From Flammeovirga sp. EKP202 (GTDB taxonomy: Bacteria > Bacteroidota > Bacteroidia > Cytophagales > Flammeovirgaceae): 64,000 bases of DNA. Positions 62,474 to 64,000 of this stretch are shown piece by piece. The notes under the pieces were generated by a model. The model ran no database searches. It was not told the origin of the DNA and was given only the letters and a program-made list of their open reading frames with translations. The stretch's first letter is position 1; the number at the start of each line of letters is the position of its first letter. The translations under genes were made by a program, and so were the position numbers. Location: NCBI RefSeq assembly GCF_014534745.1, contig NZ_JACVVP010000011.1, forward strand, positions 1 through 64,000. Direction: 5' to 3'.

Positions 62474-63721
62474 ATGAAAACAAATACTTTAATAACCAAA
62501 ACGATACATTTTGAACAAGCTTGTCAGTTTATCAAAGAAGTAGGAAAGCGGGCTCACCGGTATGGATCTACTTCTATACGTCTTGAAATGTATTTACGAG
62601 AACTCACCGAAAGCTTGGGCTATCAAGGAACTTTCCGATCAAGCCCTACAGAAATTCTTTTTTCTTTTAATGAAAACAAGGATTCAACACCTCAAATGTA
62701 TATAGAAGAAGTTGATCCTACTGATTTCAATCTTCATCGACTGTCATTGCTACAAAAACTTGTAAACAAAGTGATCCATCAAGGCATGACTTTAGATACT
62801 GCAATGCTTCAACTAGAAGAAATTGAAAAAGAAAAACAACCTTGGGGAATTATGGCTTTAGCATTGAGTTTTATGATTGCAGGAGGTGGATTTGCAATGA
62901 TGATCTCAGGTAGCTTGGCAGATGTAATGCTCTCTACTTTTTTGGGTTTAGTTGTTTTCTTATTACAACCTCTTATCAGCTATTTTGGAGGAGAGAAGTC
63001 TTCTGAATGGTCTCCTTTTGTGACTGCATTTGTAGTTGGAAGCATGACGGCAATTGCTAAAACTTTTTGGGTTGAAATTAATCTGATCACCACAACAGTA
63101 AGTGCCTTGATAATATTAATTCCAGGCTTTGTCATAAGCGTGGGGATTATGGAATTGTTTTACAATCATATTGTGTCTGGAATGGCAAATGTAGCCAATG
63201 GATTACTTTACCTTGTCAAACTTTTTGCAGGGACCTGGTTAGGTATTTTACTTGTGAATGTCTTTGTTGAATTGCCTCAAGGAGTTGAAGGAAATGCGGT
63301 CAATCCAATGTGGTTACTTCTATTTTTACCTATTGTTTTATTGGCTTTATGTGCAGTATTTCAAATCTCTAAAAAGAATATCATTGTTGTTTCATCAATA
63401 TGTCTTAGTTCATTAATAGGAATGATTGGTGGGAGTCTATTTTTGGATGTAAACTTTGGTAATTTTTTAGGAACCGTATTCCTCGTAGTATTATCGAATT
63501 GGTGGGGAAACAAATCAGGAGAACCCTCTTCCATACCTTTGTTACCATCAATGATGTTGGTAGTGAGTGGTAGCATTGGCTTTAGAGGATTAGCCTACCT
63601 TACCTCAGGGCAAATTGACATTGGACAACAGGATTTTGCTCAGATGTTTGTTGTCGCCTTGACCATGGGAGCAGGTTTTTTAGTAGGAAATATGATCGTA
63701 AAAGAACATCCTAGTTTATAA
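62474..63721 (+). CDS. ThrE-type threonine/serine exporter family protein
   Basis: A 415-residue inner-membrane protein combining the two halves that are separate in YjjP/YjjB. A cytoplasmic N-terminal domain (about 1-125: FIKEVGKRAHRYGSTSIRLE, 'HRLSLLQKLVNKVIHQGMTL') is followed by about ten membrane helices. ThrE of Corynebacterium exports threonine and serine; other members export small organic acids. The companion C45 amidohydrolase and CapA-like genes suggest a common pathway in which a product is released and exported. The downstream DNA runs directly into a repeat copy. Confidence 0.82.
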   Translation: MKTNTLITKTIHFEQACQFIKEVGKRAHRYGSTSIRLEMYLRELTESLGYQGTFRSSPTEILFSFNENKDSTPQMYIEEVDPTDFNLHRLSLLQKLVNKVIHQGMTLDTAMLQLEEIEKEKQPWGIMALALSFMIAGGGFAMMISGSLADVMLSTFLGLVVFLLQPLISYFGGEKSSEWSPFVTAFVVGSMTAIAKTFWVEINLITTTVSALIILIPGFVISVGIMELFYNHIVSGMANVANGLLYLVKLFAGTWLGILLVNVFVELPQGVEGNAVNPMWLLLFLPIVLLALCAVFQISKKNIIVVSSICLSSLIGMIGGSLFLDVNFGNFLGTVFLVVLSNWWGNKSGEPSSIPLLPSMMLVVSGSIGFRGLAYLTSGQIDIGQQDFAQMFVVALTMGAGFLVGNMIVKEHPSL

Positions 63722-63739
63722 GGTGTGGTACAATTAAAA

Positions 63740-64000
63740 ACACTGTAAACTCAATTTTCGAACATTTATGATACTTAGAGATCGTAAATCTCTGCTGATC
63801 TGTAGAACACGAATGACACTTAACATTCGCTCCATTAGTATTACTACTCTTTTAATTTGGTAGTTCTACCCCGGCCTTGAAGGGAAAAGCGTTAAGAATT
63901 TTATGGAATGAGCCGTTAAAAATGATTTTGCTGTTTGAGCGCAGCGAGTTTAAAATCATTTAGGCGAGAGGAATGGAATTTAGCTTTTGCCTTCTAAGCC
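63740..64000 (+). repeat. MITE-like intergenic repeat, copy 12 (cut by window edge)
   Basis: Left end ACACTGTAAACTCAATTTTC, then the standard left block and central block up to CTTTTGCCTTCTAAGCC at the window end. The gene-end to repeat distance is only 19 bp. Confidence 0.82.

Overview
The window looks like chromosomal DNA of a marine, polymer-degrading Bacteroidota bacterium. A Cytophagales member such as Flammeovirga is my best guess, from gene style rather than a marker gene. The DNA is AT-rich. It has a SusC/SusD outer-membrane pair, type IX secretion (T9SS) C-terminal sorting domains on three surface proteins, Bacteroidota-type TAnnTTTG promoter boxes, and red-algal glycan enzymes (GH86, GH2, GH29). 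I see no tRNA, rRNA, CRISPR array, transposase or phage gene.

Layout. 1-5 kb: GH29 fucosidase lipoprotein, two GNAT acetyltransferases and BluB. 5-16.5 kb: a TonB receptor with a beta-helix lipoprotein, a LytS/LytTR two-component pair with a small membrane protein, a degenerate sialate O-acetylesterase, a GNAT protein and a divergent DprA-like protein. 16.7-29.9 kb: mostly single genes, including a royal-jelly-family lipoprotein, an outer-membrane barrel, RsgA with a structured leader, two beta-lactamase-fold hydrolases, a histidine-rich metallophosphoesterase, a CatB-type acetyltransferase, a Crp-family regulator with an SDR, and a CoA-disulfide reductase-rhodanese fusion.

30.0-45.2 kb, all on the minus strand, is the most interesting part: an apparent cyanophycin utilisation locus. 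In transcription order it encodes a T9SS-type tandem cyanophycinase, SusC, SusD, a PKD/beta-propeller lipoprotein, a compact exported cyanophycinase, a cytoplasmic isoaspartyl peptidase, a YfcC-family carrier, a second T9SS cyanophycinase and ornithine aminotransferase. Together they describe a route from extracellular multi-L-arginyl-poly-L-aspartate, via beta-Asp-Arg dipeptides, to Asp and Arg, with ornithine entering central metabolism. The arginine-to-ornithine step is not in the window.

45.9-58.5 kb: a TPR protein, a 1738-residue T9SS surface protein with a long Ig/PKD-like repeat array, and a GH2-GH86 pair suited to porphyran or agar. 58.6-63.7 kb: an L,D-transpeptidase-like protein, then a C45-type amidohydrolase, a CapA-like protein and a ThrE-type exporter in one direction.

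The long intergenic gaps are largely filled by one mosaic repeat family of about 330-400 bp. It has imperfect terminal inverted repeats, exchangeable internal blocks and internal hairpins kept by compensatory changes. At least nine substantial copies and several remnants occur in 64 kb, and one lies inside the cyanophycin locus. It looks like a non-autonomous, MITE-like element.
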